Counted from the first letter of the stretch, positions 35,636 to 45,494 are shown. The stretch is DNA of 64,000 nt from Rhodobacterales bacterium (GCA_025362795.1 JANYFE010000034.1:1-64000); one strand, 5' to 3'. Numbers and translations are program-made. Notes: generated by a model from the letters alone, not told the origin.

Positions 35636-36979
35636 ATGCCGCATGATCTGCAAAGCCTGACCCAATCACTGCTGACCGAAGCCAAACGGGCCGGCGCAGA
35701 AGGTGCCGACGCCCTTGCCGTCTCTGGCCATTCCCAAAGCATTGATATCCGGCAGGGCAAGCTGGAACAGGCCGAACGCTCCGAAGGGGTCGAAGTTGGC
35801 CTGCGCGTCCTGATCGGGGGCCGCCAGGCCTGCGTCTCCGCCTCCGACATATCCGCGGCAACCCTCGCCCGCCTTGCCGAACGCGCCGTGGCGATGGCCC
35901 GCGAAGCCCCCGATGACCCGACCGTCGGTCTGGCCGACCCAGATCAGATCGCCCAAGGCTGGAACCTCGCCGCCTTCGATTTGGCCGACCCGACCGAAGA
36001 ACCCACTCCGCAAACCCTTGAATCCCACGCCCGCCGCGCAGAATCCGCCGCCTTGGGCAGCGCGGGCATCACCCAGGTCGAGGCGTCCGCCGGATGGTCA
36101 CGCCGCGACATGCACCTTGCAACGTCGCATGGCTTTTCGGGCGGCTACGCGCGCACCTCGCATTCGACCTCCGCAGTGGCCTTCACCGGCACCGGCACGG
36201 GCATGGAACGCGACTGGGCCGGCGAGGGCCGCATCTTCGCCGCCGACATGCCCCTTCCCGAAGATATCGGCGCATTGGCGGCCTTGCGCACACTGGAACG
36301 CGCCGGAGCGACCAAACCGCCAACCGGAGCCTACCCGGTTCTTTTCGATGAACGCATCGCCTCCTCCCTGATCGGCCACCTGCTCTCGGCCATCAACGGC
36401 GCTGCCATCGCCCGTGGCGCGTCGTGGCTGCGCGATGCGCTTGGCCAGCAAGTGCTGCCCCACACTTTGTCCGTCATCGAAGACCCGCACCGCCCCCGCA
36501 TCGCCGGCTCGCGCCCGTTCGACGGCGAAGGCCTGCCCACCTCCCGCCGCGTCATCGTCGAAAATGGCATCCTGACCGGCTGGACCCTCGACCTCGGCAC
36601 GGGTCGCAAACTTGGCATGCCCTCCACCGCCAACGCCTCGCGCGGCACCTCGTCGCCGCCATCGCCCGCCACCTCCAACATCGACCTGACGCAAGGCAGC
36701 GCCAGCCGCGCCGATCTGTTGCGCGACATGGGCACCGGCCTGTTGGTCACCTCGATGATCGGCGCCACGATCAACCCCACCACCGGCGACTATTCCCGGG
36801 GTGCCTCGGGCTTCTGGGTCGAAGGCGGCGTGGTCCTGCACCCGGTCAATGAATGCACGATTGCGGGAAACCTGCGTGACATGCTGATGCACCTGACCCC
36901 TGCGAATGACGCCAAACCGCACCTCTCCACCCGCGTCCCCAGCCTTTTGGTCGAAGGTCTGACCCTTGCCGGAGCGTGA
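35636..36979 (+). CDS. pmbA: TldE/PmbA-family metalloprotease subunit
   Basis: A 447-residue protein of the TldD/PmbA family. PmbA (TldE) is the partner that lacks the HExxxH zinc site, and none is seen here, while TldD would carry it; TldD is not in the window. Typical segments are IRQGKLEQAERSEG, ATSHGFSGGYARTS, VLFDERIASSLIGHLL and TPTTGDYSRGASGFWVE-like NPTTGDYSRGASGF. The TldD/E pair matures ribosomally made peptides and degrades antitoxins such as CcdA. It overlaps cysQ by 14 bp. Confidence 0.9.
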   Translation: MPHDLQSLTQSLLTEAKRAGAEGADALAVSGHSQSIDIRQGKLEQAERSEGVEVGLRVLIGGRQACVSASDISAATLARLAERAVAMAREAPDDPTVGLADPDQIAQGWNLAAFDLADPTEEPTPQTLESHARRAESAALGSAGITQVEASAGWSRRDMHLATSHGFSGGYARTSHSTSAVAFTGTGTGMERDWAGEGRIFAADMPLPEDIGALAALRTLERAGATKPPTGAYPVLFDERIASSLIGHLLSAINGAAIARGASWLRDALGQQVLPHTLSVIEDPHRPRIAGSRPFDGEGLPTSRRVIVENGILTGWTLDLGTGRKLGMPSTANASRGTSSPPSPATSNIDLTQGSASRADLLRDMGTGLLVTSMIGATINPTTGDYSRGASGFWVEGGVVLHPVNECTIAGNLRDMLMHLTPANDAKPHLSTRVPSLLVEGLTLAGA

Positions 36980-37739
36980 CCTCCACCTTCTGATCGACGC
37001 GGCCCGCGCCGCCGGTGACATTGCGCTGCGCTATTGGAAACGTTCGCCCAAGGTTTGGGAAAAACCCGGCGAAGGCCCGGTGACAGAGGCGGATATCGCC
37101 GTCAACGACATGTTGCTGACCCGCTTGCGTGACGCACGCCCCAGCTACGGCTGGCTCTCCGAAGAAACCCCGGACACCGAAGAACGCCTCGATTGCGAAC
37201 ATTTGTTCCTGATCGACCCGATCGACGGCACCAGCGCGTTCATTGCCGAAGACAGCAGTTTTTCCCACTCCTTCGCCATCGCCCGCAATGGCGTGGTCAC
37301 GGCGGCAGTCGTCTACCTGCCTGCCAAAGACCGCCTTTACGCCGCCACGCTGGACGGCCCCGCCACCTGCAACGACCAGCCGATCCAGTGCAGCACCCGC
37401 GCCGGGGTCAATGGCGCTACTCTGTTGACCCCAAAGGCAACTTTGTCCCCCGAACTCTGGACCGAGGTCCCCGATGTCGCCCGCCACTTCCGCGCCTCGG
37501 TCGCCTATCGCCTGTGTCTGGTGGCGGACGGCGCCTTTGATGGCATGATTTCCCTGCGCCAGGCCTGGGAATGGGACATTGCCGCCGGTGCCCTGATCGC
37601 GTCCCGCGCCGGGGCCACCGTCACCAACCGCCAAGGCAGCCCGCTGCATTTCAACGCCGAATCGCCGCGCAGCGACGGCGTTCTGGTCGCCGCCCCCGGT
37701 CTGCATGGCGCGCTTCTGGCGCGGCTAAAACCCGTATAA
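36966..37739 (+). CDS. cysQ: 3'(2'),5'-bisphosphate nucleotidase / inositol-monophosphatase family
   Basis: A 257-residue Mg-dependent Li-sensitive phosphatase. Metal-binding motifs are SEET (residues 65-68), DPIDGT (84-89) and WEWDIAAG near the C terminus. CysQ recycles PAP from sulfate assimilation; the wider family includes inositol monophosphatase. It starts at a TTG inside the end of pmbA (14-bp overlap), with GAAGG upstream; the predicted MPERDL start is usual in related genera. A bidirectional terminator follows. Confidence 0.82.
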   Translation: MPERDLHLLIDAARAAGDIALRYWKRSPKVWEKPGEGPVTEADIAVNDMLLTRLRDARPSYGWLSEETPDTEERLDCEHLFLIDPIDGTSAFIAEDSSFSHSFAIARNGVVTAAVVYLPAKDRLYAATLDGPATCNDQPIQCSTRAGVNGATLLTPKATLSPELWTEVPDVARHFRASVAYRLCLVADGAFDGMISLRQAWEWDIAAGALIASRAGATVTNRQGSPLHFNAESPRSDGVLVAAPGLHGALLARLKPV

Positions 37740-37750
37740 TCGTTCATATT

Positions 37751-37778
37751 GAAACGGCCGCCCGTAGGCGGCCGTTTC
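37751..37778. terminator. bidirectional terminator between convergent genes
   Basis: A perfect 12-bp stem GAAACGGCCGCC / GGCGGCCGTTTC with loop CGTA, with T-rich ends on both strands, between cysQ (+) and the DEAD-box helicase gene (-). Confidence 0.85.
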
Positions 37779-37782
37779 AGTC

Positions 37783-40245
37783 TCAGACTTTCGGCTTGCG
37801 CGGCGGTACGAACCGCTTTGAAGTATCCGCAGCGTCCGCTCTGGGCTTTGGCTTGGCAAAGGTCTTGCCGCCTTCCGCGCCATGCGACTTGAACCCCGCC
37901 GCCCGTGCCGGTTTGCCGTCAGCGCCGCCATGCGACTTGAACCCGGCCGAACGCGGCTTGAACCCCTCGGATTTCGCCCCGTCCGCTTTCGCCCCATAGC
38001 GCGGCTTGTCACCTGCAGGCGCATCGCGCTTGACATAGGGCTTGCGCTCGCCATCCGCCGCCGCCGCCCGCGGCGCATAGGGCTTGCGCTCGCCATCCGC
38101 CGCGCGCGGGGTGTAAGTCTTGCCCTCGGCACGCGGTGCATAAGGCTTGCGCTCTCCCTCGGGCTTGCCCGCGTAAGGCTTGGCATCGTCCCGCTTGACA
38201 TAGGGCTTCTTCGCCGCCCCGTCGCGCGGCGCATAGGGCTTGGCATCGTCGCGCTTGGCGTAAGGTGCGCGTTCCGTCACCCGCGGCGCATAGGGCTTGG
38301 CGTCGTCCCGCTTCACATAAGGCTTCTTTTCGCCATAGGCAGCAGGCTCGCCAGCACCACGCGGCGCGGCCTTGGCATAGGGCTTGCGCTCGGCATCCGC
38401 CTTGGCGGCATATGGCTTGGCTTCTTCGCGCGGCGCATAGGGCTTGGGCGCATCGCGCTTGACATAGGGCTTGCGCTCGACAACTTCGGCGTCCGGCACA
38501 GCGGCGGCGTCATCTTCCACCACCCGAGCAGGCTTTGGCACATATGCCGGCTTGTCACGCTGCACCTCGTCGCGCGGTACCTCGTCGCGCACCACACGCG
38601 GCGCAGGGGTGCGCCGTTCCGGTTTCGCGGCGGGACGGGCGCTGCGTTCCGGGCGGTCCAACGCCGGTTCACCCTCGATCCGCGCCATCGCAACCCCGGA
38701 TTCCAATTCCAGCCCCTGCCCGAACTTGCCCGCCAACGTGGCCAGAATCTGCACAAAGGTCTGGTCTTCCTGCACCCGGATGGCACCGATGCCGTCCTTG
38801 GTGATCCCGCCCGCTTCACAGATCTTCGGCAACAACCAGCGCGCTTCGGCGCGACCGGCACGGCCGACCGACAGCCGGAACCACACCGATGGCCCAAACT
38901 CCGCCCGCTCGCGCGGTGGGGTATTCTCGGGAATTGCCAGATTGTCCGACAACACCTCGGGTGCGGACCGTCCCTCGCGCCACAGCCGGATAAACGCCGC
39001 TGCCACTTGCTCGGCCCCGTATTGCGCCACCAGCGTCGCCGCCAGATCAGCCTCGTCGCCCACATCCATCTCCAAAGTCGGATGCTCCAGCAGCCGCAAA
39101 TCGTCGCGGCTCTGCACATCATCCGCCGACGGCGGCTTGACCCATTCGGCAACAACCTTGGCGCCTTGCAGCAACCTTTGCGCCTTCTTGAACTCTGACG
39201 GCGCGACGATCAGCGCCGATACGCCCTTTTTGCCCGCCCGCCCGGTCCGACCCGACCGGTGCAGCAAGGTTTCCGAATTTGACGGCAGATCGGCATGAAC
39301 CACCAGATCCAGCCCGGGCAAGTCGATCCCTCGCGCCGCCACATCGGTCGCAATGCACACGTCCGCCCGCCCATCGCGCAGCGCCTGCAACGCATGGGTC
39401 CGTTCGGATTGCGACAATTCGCCCGACAGCGCGACCACCCGGAAGCCCCGGTTGCTCATCCGCGCAAACAGATGGTTGACGTTGGCGCGGGTCTTGCAGA
39501 ACACCAGCGACGCTTTGCTGTCATAAAACCGCAGCAGGTTGAAAATCGCATGCTCCCGGTCGCGCACGGCAACCGAGATGGCGCGATACTCGATATCCAC
39601 ATGCTGACGCGCCTCGCCCTGGGTCTGGATGCGCAACGCATCGCGCTGGAAATCCTGCGCGAGGTTGGCGATTTCCTTGGGCACTGTCGCCGAAAACATC
39701 AGCGTGCGGCGTTCGGCGGGGGCGGTGCCCAGAATGAACTCCAGATCCTCGCGGAAGCCAAGGTCAAGCATCTCGTCCGCTTCGTCCAGCACCACGGCGC
39801 GGATGCCTGTCATGTCCAGGCTCTTGCGCTCGATATGGTCGCGCAGACGGCCCGGCGTTCCGACCACAATATGCGCGCCGCGGTCCAAAGCCCGCTTTTC
39901 GGTGCGGTAATCCATGCCGCCAACACAGGTTGCAATCCGGGCCGAGGCACCGCTGTACAGCCAATCCAGCTCGCGGGCGACCTGCAAGGCCAGCTCCCGT
40001 GTCGGGGCGATCACCAGGGCCATCGGTGTGTCGGCATACAGCAGCTGATCCGCGCCAAGCAGCAATTCATCGGCAATGGCGATGCCAAACGCCACGGTCT
40101 TGCCCGACCCGGTCTGGGCCGAAACCAGCAGATCGCGCCCCGCGACACCGGTGCCAAGCATGGCATTTTGAACGGGCGTCAGGGTCTCGTAACCCTTGGA
40201 CGCCAGGGCCGCGGCCAACGGCCCGGCAATAGGAAGATCGGTCAT
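37783..40245 (-). CDS. DEAD-box RNA helicase with a long repetitive basic C-terminal tail
   Basis: An 820-residue ATP-dependent RNA helicase. The core has the Q motif (PVQNAML), Walker A AQTGSGKT (43-50), DEAD (153-156), SAT, and the HRSGRTGRAGKKG motif VI. A DbpA-type RNA-binding domain (VWFRLSVGRAGRAEARWLLP, then IRVQEDQTFVQI) follows around residue 490-565. The last about 220 residues are a low-complexity tail of repeated KPYAPR, KPYVKRD and GFKSHG units rich in Lys, Arg, Asp, Pro and Tyr. It acts in ribosome assembly or cold-adapted RNA turnover (DeaD/RhlE group). The ATG at 40245 has AGGAA 7 bases upstream. It is much longer than a typical DEAD-box protein because of the tail. Confidence 0.92.
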   Translation of the reverse strand: MTDLPIAGPLAAALASKGYETLTPVQNAMLGTGVAGRDLLVSAQTGSGKTVAFGIAIADELLLGADQLLYADTPMALVIAPTRELALQVARELDWLYSGASARIATCVGGMDYRTEKRALDRGAHIVVGTPGRLRDHIERKSLDMTGIRAVVLDEADEMLDLGFREDLEFILGTAPAERRTLMFSATVPKEIANLAQDFQRDALRIQTQGEARQHVDIEYRAISVAVRDREHAIFNLLRFYDSKASLVFCKTRANVNHLFARMSNRGFRVVALSGELSQSERTHALQALRDGRADVCIATDVAARGIDLPGLDLVVHADLPSNSETLLHRSGRTGRAGKKGVSALIVAPSEFKKAQRLLQGAKVVAEWVKPPSADDVQSRDDLRLLEHPTLEMDVGDEADLAATLVAQYGAEQVAAAFIRLWREGRSAPEVLSDNLAIPENTPPRERAEFGPSVWFRLSVGRAGRAEARWLLPKICEAGGITKDGIGAIRVQEDQTFVQILATLAGKFGQGLELESGVAMARIEGEPALDRPERSARPAAKPERRTPAPRVVRDEVPRDEVQRDKPAYVPKPARVVEDDAAAVPDAEVVERKPYVKRDAPKPYAPREEAKPYAAKADAERKPYAKAAPRGAGEPAAYGEKKPYVKRDDAKPYAPRVTERAPYAKRDDAKPYAPRDGAAKKPYVKRDDAKPYAGKPEGERKPYAPRAEGKTYTPRAADGERKPYAPRAAAADGERKPYVKRDAPAGDKPRYGAKADGAKSEGFKPRSAGFKSHGGADGKPARAAGFKSHGAEGGKTFAKPKPRADAADTSKRFVPPRKPKV

Positions 40246-40463
40246 GTCTGTTCCTGATAGGGGCCGCTTCGGCCCATGAAGTACCAAATCCCGGCACCTC
40301 ATTCCCCTATCAGCACGGGCCTCCTCGCCCCTGCGTCCCGGAATCCTTGGGCCGTGAACGGGGGCCATAGCCTGAAAATCCGGCGCTGTATAGGGCCTGC
40401 CCCCATGCCATCCACCGCCCCTCGCCAAAGCCCGCTCCCGACTCCCGCTGCCAGCAGCTCAGG

Positions 40464-41546
40464 TCAGCCAAAGACCGCGCTGACCACTTCGTCCCGGAAC
40501 GGCCCGTTGCACCCTTCGAACGCGGTGTTCGTGCACACCACCAGCGATGTCTCTGACGCGCGGTCGATCACCCAGTTGTGCCCCCACGCTCCCCCCCAAT
40601 CCACCGCCCCCGCCGGCATCGCGGTCCCGGCCCTCGCGGGGTCCACCGTCACCGCGCCCAGAAATCCGAACCGCTTGCCGGCATCCTTGTCCCGCCGGGG
40701 CAGGTCGCCGATCTGGTTGCCAAACGCTGCCTCGCGCAGCCCCGCCGACAGAAAGTCCCCGCGCAACGCCTCCATCAGCCGCATCAGGTCATCTGCGGTG
40801 CCCGCCATCCCCGCCCCGCCCGACTGCGGCGCGGTCTTGTCAAAGATCCGGGCGTAGGAAAATACCGTCTCCTCGCCAGCCTCGCCCACCGCCTCCGGCT
40901 CGCGCATCCGGCGCGGTGGCCGGCCATCGGCATAGGGGTGCACCAGCCGCGCCACATCGCTGATCCCGAACAGCGTGTCCACCATTCCCAACGGCCCCGT
41001 CACATAATGCGCCACCGCCGCCGCCACATCCGACCCGTTGACGGCGGCAATCACCGCCCCCAGCACGTCAGTCGACATGCCATATTCCCAACCCATCCCC
41101 GGCGCGAACAGCAAAGGCTCCGCCGCCAGCCGCCGCATGTTCTCGTCCAGCGAAATCGACGGCCCCGCCAGCCCGCGCGCGTAATTCCCGCCGCCGCCAT
41201 AGGTCAGCCCCGACGAATGGCTCAGCAGCTGCCGGATCAGGATTGGCGCGACCGACCCATCCGGCGACCGTGGCGCGAACGCCGGCAGGAACCGCGTCAC
41301 CGGATCATCCAGCCCGATCATGCCCAGATCGACCATGCGCAACACCGCCGCCGCCACGATCGGCTTGGTGCAAGACGCCAGCCGGAACACGCCATCCCGC
41401 CGCATCGCCTCGCCAAACTCGCGGTCCGCCCACCCGGCCGCCCGTGCGTAAACCTCGACACCGGCCTGCCGCAGCAGCACCACACAACCGACGATCCGCG
41501 ACCCCAGCGCCGCATCCACCGCCGCATCCATCCGCTCCTGCAAGTC
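40464..41546 (-). CDS. serine hydrolase of the class C beta-lactamase/EstB family
   Basis: A 360-residue serine hydrolase. The nucleophile motif is SCTK (Ser59-Lys62); the Tyr-containing second motif is YGMST; a C-terminal HNW (in WGGAWGHNW) stands in for the KTG/HxG box. Such proteins are mostly esterases or peptidases, and no beta-lactamase role is implied. No signal peptide is visible, so it is cytoplasmic. The ATG at 41546 is preferred for AAGGAG 6 bases upstream over ATGs at 41564 and 41582. Confidence 0.86.
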   Translation of the reverse strand, partial: DLQERMDAAVDAALGSRIVGCVVLLRQAGVEVYARAAGWADREFGEAMRRDGVFRLASCTKPIVAAAVLRMVDLGMIGLDDPVTRFLPAFAPRSPDGSVAPILIRQLLSHSSGLTYGGGGNYARGLAGPSISLDENMRRLAAEPLLFAPGMGWEYGMSTDVLGAVIAAVNGSDVAAAVAHYVTGPLGMVDTLFGISDVARLVHPYADGRPPRRMREPEAVGEAGEETVFSYARIFDKTAPQSGGAGMAGTADDLMRLMEALRGDFLSAGLREAAFGNQIGDLPRRDKDAGKRFGFLGAVTVDPARAGTAMPAGAVDWGGAWGHNWVIDRASETSLVVCTNTAFEGCNGPFRDEVVSAVFG

Positions 41547-41646
41547 CATCGGCCGCTCCTTCATCCCGTCGTTCCGCCCCACTTAACCCGTTTCCCCTCG
41601 CGCCGCATCTGCGTTACGGTGCACCAACCCAAATCGGAGCCTATAA

Positions 41647-41892
41647 ATGCCCCAGCGTCTGCACCTCGTCTTCGGCGGTGAACTCGTCTCGCCCCAAAAC
41701 AACGTCTTCCGCGACGTCTCTGCCATCCACATCGTCGGCATGTTTCCCAATTACGAGGCCGCCTACCTCGCCTGGAAGGCAGAGGCGCAGCGCACCGTCG
41801 ACAACGCCCATATGCGCTATTTCATCGCCAACATTCACCGCCTGCGTGAAGAGTCAAAACCCGGCTCCGACACCGAACCGATGACCACCTGA
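41647..41892 (+). CDS. DUF4170 protein
   Basis: An 81-residue protein (RLHLVFGGELVSPQ, then IVGMFPNYEAAYLAWKAEAQ and MRYFIANIHRL) matching DUF4170, a small alpha/beta family found next to waaA in alphaproteobacteria. The function is unknown. It begins the run DUF4170-waaA-lpxK with a 9-bp gap to waaA, so a role in lipid A-Kdo assembly or envelope biogenesis is suggested by context. Confidence 0.86.
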   Translation: MPQRLHLVFGGELVSPQNNVFRDVSAIHIVGMFPNYEAAYLAWKAEAQRTVDNAHMRYFIANIHRLREESKPGSDTEPMTT

Positions 41893-41901
41893 CCGCCACG
41901 C

Positions 41902-43089
41902 ATGGCTTATTCCCTCGGCCTTACCCTGTACAACCTGGCGGCCCCCACCCTGCCGCAGGGGGCGCCGTCATGGCCGCGCCGACCGCCGGGCCGTCTGGTC
42001 TGGCTGCACGCGCCGGGCGGCGAGGCGCAGGCCGCGATGCTGGAACTGGCCCGCCATCTGATCGAAGATGACGGTGTGGCGGTGCTGATGACCGGCGCAG
42101 GCCCCCAACAATCCGAAGCCCTGCAGCAGCCGGTGCCGCCCGACCATCCCCGCGCGGTGCAAGACTTCCTGGATCACTGGCAACCCGAACTCGTGGTCTT
42201 TGGCGATGGCGAACTGCGCCCCGCCGCAATCCATGACTGTACCCAGCGCAAGCTGCCTTTGCTGATGGTTGACGCCCGCGCTCCTCGCCTGCCGCCCGAC
42301 CGCGAAGGCTGGTATCCCGGCTTGATCCGCAGTGCGCTGGCGCCCTTCCGCCACATCATGGTGCTGGACGACGCCGCCGGCAAAGCCTTCCGCCGCGCCG
42401 GGGCCGAACCGGGCCAGATCGCCGTGACTGGCCGCATGGAAGAGGCCAGCGCCGCCTTGCCCTATGTCGAATCGGACCGCGCCGCCCTTGCCCAGATCCT
42501 CGCCACCCGGCCGATCTGGCTGGCCGCCGACATCGCTCCGCAAGAAGAGGCCGCCGTCATCGCCGCCCACCGCGAGGTGCTGCGCCTCGCCCATCGCCTG
42601 CTGCTGATTCTGGTGCCCTCCGACCCTGCCCGCGCCCAAGGCCTTGCCGCCCGGATCGAGGCGGAAGAAGGCTGGCGCGTCGCCCTGCGCTCTGCCGAAC
42701 ACGAACCCGATACCGAAACCGAGGTCTATGTCCCCGACGCCAGCGATTACGGCCTGTGGTACCGCCTGGCGCCCGTCACCTTTCTGGGCGGCTCGCTGGA
42801 AGGCAAAGGCTGTGTCCGCAACCCGATGGAACCGGCGGCGCTTGGCTCTGCCATCCTCTATGGCCCGCGCTCCGGGGCCTATGGTCTGGCCTATGGCAGG
42901 CTGGGCGCGGCAAGGGCGGCCCGCATGGTAGGCTCGGGTGGCGACCTGACACTGGCGTTGGGGGACTTGCTGTCGCCTGACCGCGCCGCCCGTCAGGCGC
43001 AGGCGGCTTGGTCCATCGCGTCCGAAGGTGCCGAAGTTACCGAGCGGGTGCTGGGCCTGATCCGCAATATCATGGATGGGGTCGCCTGA
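41902..43089 (+). CDS. waaA: 3-deoxy-D-manno-octulosonic acid transferase
   Basis: A 395-residue GT30 glycosyltransferase (KdtA/WaaA) that adds Kdo to lipid IVA at the inner membrane. GT-B features: the N-terminal [13 protein letters not shown] segment, and the C-terminal Kdo-transferase region [30 protein letters not shown], which corresponds to the GGSxxxxGGHNxxEPAaxgxPvlxGP motif with variation. It overlaps lpxK by one base (TGATG), so translation is coupled. Confidence 0.9.
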   Translation: MAYSLGLTLYNLAAPTLPQGAPSWPRRPPGRLVWLHAPGGEAQAAMLELARHLIEDDGVAVLMTGAGPQQSEALQQPVPPDHPRAVQDFLDHWQPELVVFGDGELRPAAIHDCTQRKLPLLMVDARAPRLPPDREGWYPGLIRSALAPFRHIMVLDDAAGKAFRRAGAEPGQIAVTGRMEEASAALPYVESDRAALAQILATRPIWLAADIAPQEEAAVIAAHREVLRLAHRLLLILVPSDPARAQGLAARIEAEEGWRVALRSAEHEPDTETEVYVPDASDYGLWYRLAPVTFLGGSLEGKGCVRNPMEPAALGSAILYGPRSGAYGLAYGRLGAARAARMVGSGGDLTLALGDLLSPDRAARQAQAAWSIASEGAEVTERVLGLIRNIMDGVA

Positions 43090-44072
43090 TGCGCGCCCCC
43101 GGTTTCTGGTTTGCGCCGCCCGACAGCCCCGGCCTCACCGCCCGCCTGTTGGCCCCGTTTGGCCAGCTTTATGCGCAGGCCACCGCCCGCCGCGTGGCGA
43201 CACCCGGCTACCGCGCCCATATCCCGGTCATCTGCATCGGCAATCTCAATGTCGGCGGCACCGGCAAGACCCCCACCGCCATCGCGCTGATCGAACGCCT
43301 GACCGCCCGCGGCCGCCGCGTTGCTGTCGTCAGCCGTGGCTATGGCGGCAGCCTCGCCGGCCCGCTTCAAGTGGAAGAATCCCGTCACAAGGCGGCGCAG
43401 GTCGGCGACGAGCCTTTGTTGCTTGCCGCTTTCGCCCCCACGTTCATCGGCCGCGACCGCGCCGCAGCCGTCAAACTGGCAGAGGCGTCGGGGGCAGAGG
43501 TGATCCTGCTCGACGACGGTTTCCAGAATCCGTCTGTCACCAAAGATCTGTCCCTGATCGTGGTCGATGCCGCCCAGGGATTCGGCAACGGCCGCTGCCT
43601 GCCCGCCGGTCCCTTGCGCGAACCGGTCGCAACCGGCCTGCACCGCGCCGACCTTGTCCTCGCCATCGGCACTGCCGCCGCCCGGGCCATCTTTTCAGCC
43701 ACGTGGCCCCTGCCCAAACCGGTGATCTGCGCCGAACTGATACCGCTGCAAATGGGGATGGATTGGCAGGGTGCCCGCGTCATCGCCTTCGCGGGCATCG
43801 GCAATCCGCAAAAATTTTTCGCAACCCTGCGCGGCGAAGGCGCGGTCATCCTGCGCAGCGTAGCACTTGATGATCACCAACCTTTAAGCGAGGCGCTGAT
43901 ACTGCGGTTGCAACTCGACGCGATGGCCAAAGCGGCCCAATTGGTCACAACCGAAAAAGACGCGGTCCGCCTGCCGCAACGCTTTCGGACAAAGGTGCTG
44001 ACCCTGGTCGTCCGCCTGCGCCTGCCCGATTGGACCTTGCTTGACGCGGCGTTTGCAAGGCTCGGCCTGTAA
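43089..44072 (+). CDS. lpxK: tetraacyldisaccharide 4'-kinase
   Basis: A 327-residue membrane-associated kinase that phosphorylates the 4' position of the lipid A precursor. The Walker A-like motif [12 protein letters not shown] is at residues 51-62; DDGFQN and the catalytic-region Arg/Asp segments follow. Length is typical. Its product feeds waaA, encoded just upstream. The 119-bp repeat begins 13 bp after its stop codon. Confidence 0.93.
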   Translation: MRAPGFWFAPPDSPGLTARLLAPFGQLYAQATARRVATPGYRAHIPVICIGNLNVGGTGKTPTAIALIERLTARGRRVAVVSRGYGGSLAGPLQVEESRHKAAQVGDEPLLLAAFAPTFIGRDRAAAVKLAEASGAEVILLDDGFQNPSVTKDLSLIVVDAAQGFGNGRCLPAGPLREPVATGLHRADLVLAIGTAAARAIFSATWPLPKPVICAELIPLQMGMDWQGARVIAFAGIGNPQKFFATLRGEGAVILRSVALDDHQPLSEALILRLQLDAMAKAAQLVTTEKDAVRLPQRFRTKVLTLVVRLRLPDWTLLDAAFARLGL

Positions 44073-44085
44073 CCCCGCCCGCCCC

Positions 44086-44204
44086 GTTAACCCCGGTTTT
44101 CCCGCAAAACGTAGAGACGCGGGCAAGACGTGGGCAAGACGGGTAAAAGACCGCCTAAAATCGCCGAAATCCCAATGTTAACTGGTAAAAACCACCCCGA
44201 TTCG
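44086..44204 (+). repeat. 119-bp intergenic repeat, copy A
   Basis: It starts GTTAACCCCGG and ends ACCACCCCGATTCG. Compared with the inverted copy at 51116-51234 it has the same length and 104 of 119 identical positions by eye. Bases about 32-64 form three 11-bp units (ACGCGGGCAAG, ACGTGGGCAAG, ACGGGTAAAAG). It lies between convergent genes (lpxK and the LOG-family gene). Weaker similarity continues for about 60 bp on the right. No protein is supported in it. Confidence 0.85.
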
Positions 44205-44283
44205 CCGCTTGTGGAAATCCGCCGCGTCAGTCTTCCCCGTCCTGTTCTGTTTGGCGAAAATAACCCAGCCACAGGCTCTTTCT

Positions 44284-45099
44284 TCACTCCGGCCACTCGT
44301 CCATCGCCTTCAACGCCTCTTCAGCCGTCTCGACAAACTGGAACAGCCCCAGATCAGCCTGATTGATCACCCCGGCATCCGCCAAAGCTTGCCAGTTGAT
44401 CACTTTTTCCCAGAATGCCCGGCCAAACAGCAGGAACGGCACCCGTTTCATCCGTCCGGTCTGGATCAAAGTCAGCGCCTCGAACATCTCGTCCATCGTG
44501 CCAAAACCGCCCGGAAAGATGCAAAGCGCCTTGGCCCGCATCAGGAAATGCATTTTACGAATGGCGAAGTAGTGGAAATTGAACGACAAATCCGGCGTGA
44601 CATAGGGGTTGGGTGCCTGCTCGTGCGGCAGCACGATGTTCAGCCCGATCGACTGCCCCCCCGCCTCATCCGCCCCCCGGTTGCCCGCCTCCATCACCCC
44701 CGGCCCACCCCCGGTGCAGATGACATTTTCCCGGCCATAGGTCAGCAAACTGCGCTCGGTCACCGCCTTGGCAAACCGCCGCGCCTCGTCATAGTAATGC
44801 GACAAAGCCGCCAGTCCCGGTGTCCGTGCACTGTCCTTGCTGGCCGGATCCGGAATGCGCGCGCCCCCAAACAGAACCACCGTGGATTTGATCCCGCGCT
44901 CGTCCAAGATCATCTGGGGCTTCAATAATTCCAGCTGCAACCGCACCGGCCGCAACTCTTCCCGGGTCAGAAAATCCGGGTCAGCAAAGGCCAGCCGATA
45001 CGCCGGCGCCCGCGTCTGCGGCGTGTCCGGCAACCGGTCCGCCGCCGCCATATCTTGCACGGAATCTCGGAATGGATGCGGGCGGGTATCATCTTTCAT
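44284..45099 (-). CDS. LOG-family (TIGR00730) phosphoribohydrolase-like protein
   Basis: A 271-residue Rossmann-fold protein. The family motifs are GGGPGVMEAGNRGA and PGGFGTMDEMFEAL (the PGGxGTxxE motif of LOG/lysine-decarboxylase-like proteins, which hydrolyse nucleoside 5'-monophosphates such as cytokinin ribotides). The N-terminal ~75 residues extend beyond the minimal domain, as in the long bacterial form. Physiological substrate in this host is unknown. Confidence 0.88.
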   Translation of the reverse strand: MKDDTRPHPFRDSVQDMAAADRLPDTPQTRAPAYRLAFADPDFLTREELRPVRLQLELLKPQMILDERGIKSTVVLFGGARIPDPASKDSARTPGLAALSHYYDEARRFAKAVTERSLLTYGRENVICTGGGPGVMEAGNRGADEAGGQSIGLNIVLPHEQAPNPYVTPDLSFNFHYFAIRKMHFLMRAKALCIFPGGFGTMDEMFEALTLIQTGRMKRVPFLLFGRAFWEKVINWQALADAGVINQADLGLFQFVETAEEALKAMDEWPE

Positions 45100-45177
45100 C
45101 GGGCACGACCTGGGCTTGTTCGGTTGCGTCCAGACCTATAGCCTAAGACCCTACAGGGGAAGCCGGAAGGAGTTGAA

Positions 45178-45486
45178 ATGCCCAAAGCCTATTGGATTGC
45201 CCAGGTCGACGTCACAGTTCCCGAAGGCTACAAGGCTTATATTGCTGAAAACGCTCGCGCTTTCCGCAAGTACGGCGCACGGTTCCTGGTGCGTGGCGGC
45301 ACGGCGGAGGTGCCCGAGGGTCATGTGCGCCAACGCAATGTGGTCATCGAGTTTCCCTCGTTGCAAGCCGCGCATGATTGCTATCACTCTCCCGAATATG
45401 CCGTTGCAATGGCGCTGCGGCAAGGCAAGTCGGTGATGGATCTGGCGATTGTCGAAGGCTACGATGGCGCCCAACCCGGGGATTGA
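45178..45486 (+). CDS. DUF1330 protein
   Basis: A 102-residue dimeric alpha/beta-barrel (ferredoxin-like) protein. The family pattern AYWIAQVDVTVPEGYKAY, FLVRGG, VVIEFPSLQAAHDCYHSPEY and DLAIVEG is complete. Function is unknown for the family. Divergent from the LOG-family gene by about 78 bp. The next gene starts 8 bp after its stop. Confidence 0.92.
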   Translation: MPKAYWIAQVDVTVPEGYKAYIAENARAFRKYGARFLVRGGTAEVPEGHVRQRNVVIEFPSLQAAHDCYHSPEYAVAMALRQGKSVMDLAIVEGYDGAQPGD

Positions 45487-45494
45487 TCGGCGCA

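Noticed and set aside
38000-38470. Regularly spaced short repeats resembling a CRISPR array
   Set aside because: They are the DNA of the KPYxxR protein repeats in the DEAD-box gene. Repeat spacing is irregular, units are in frame and codons vary.
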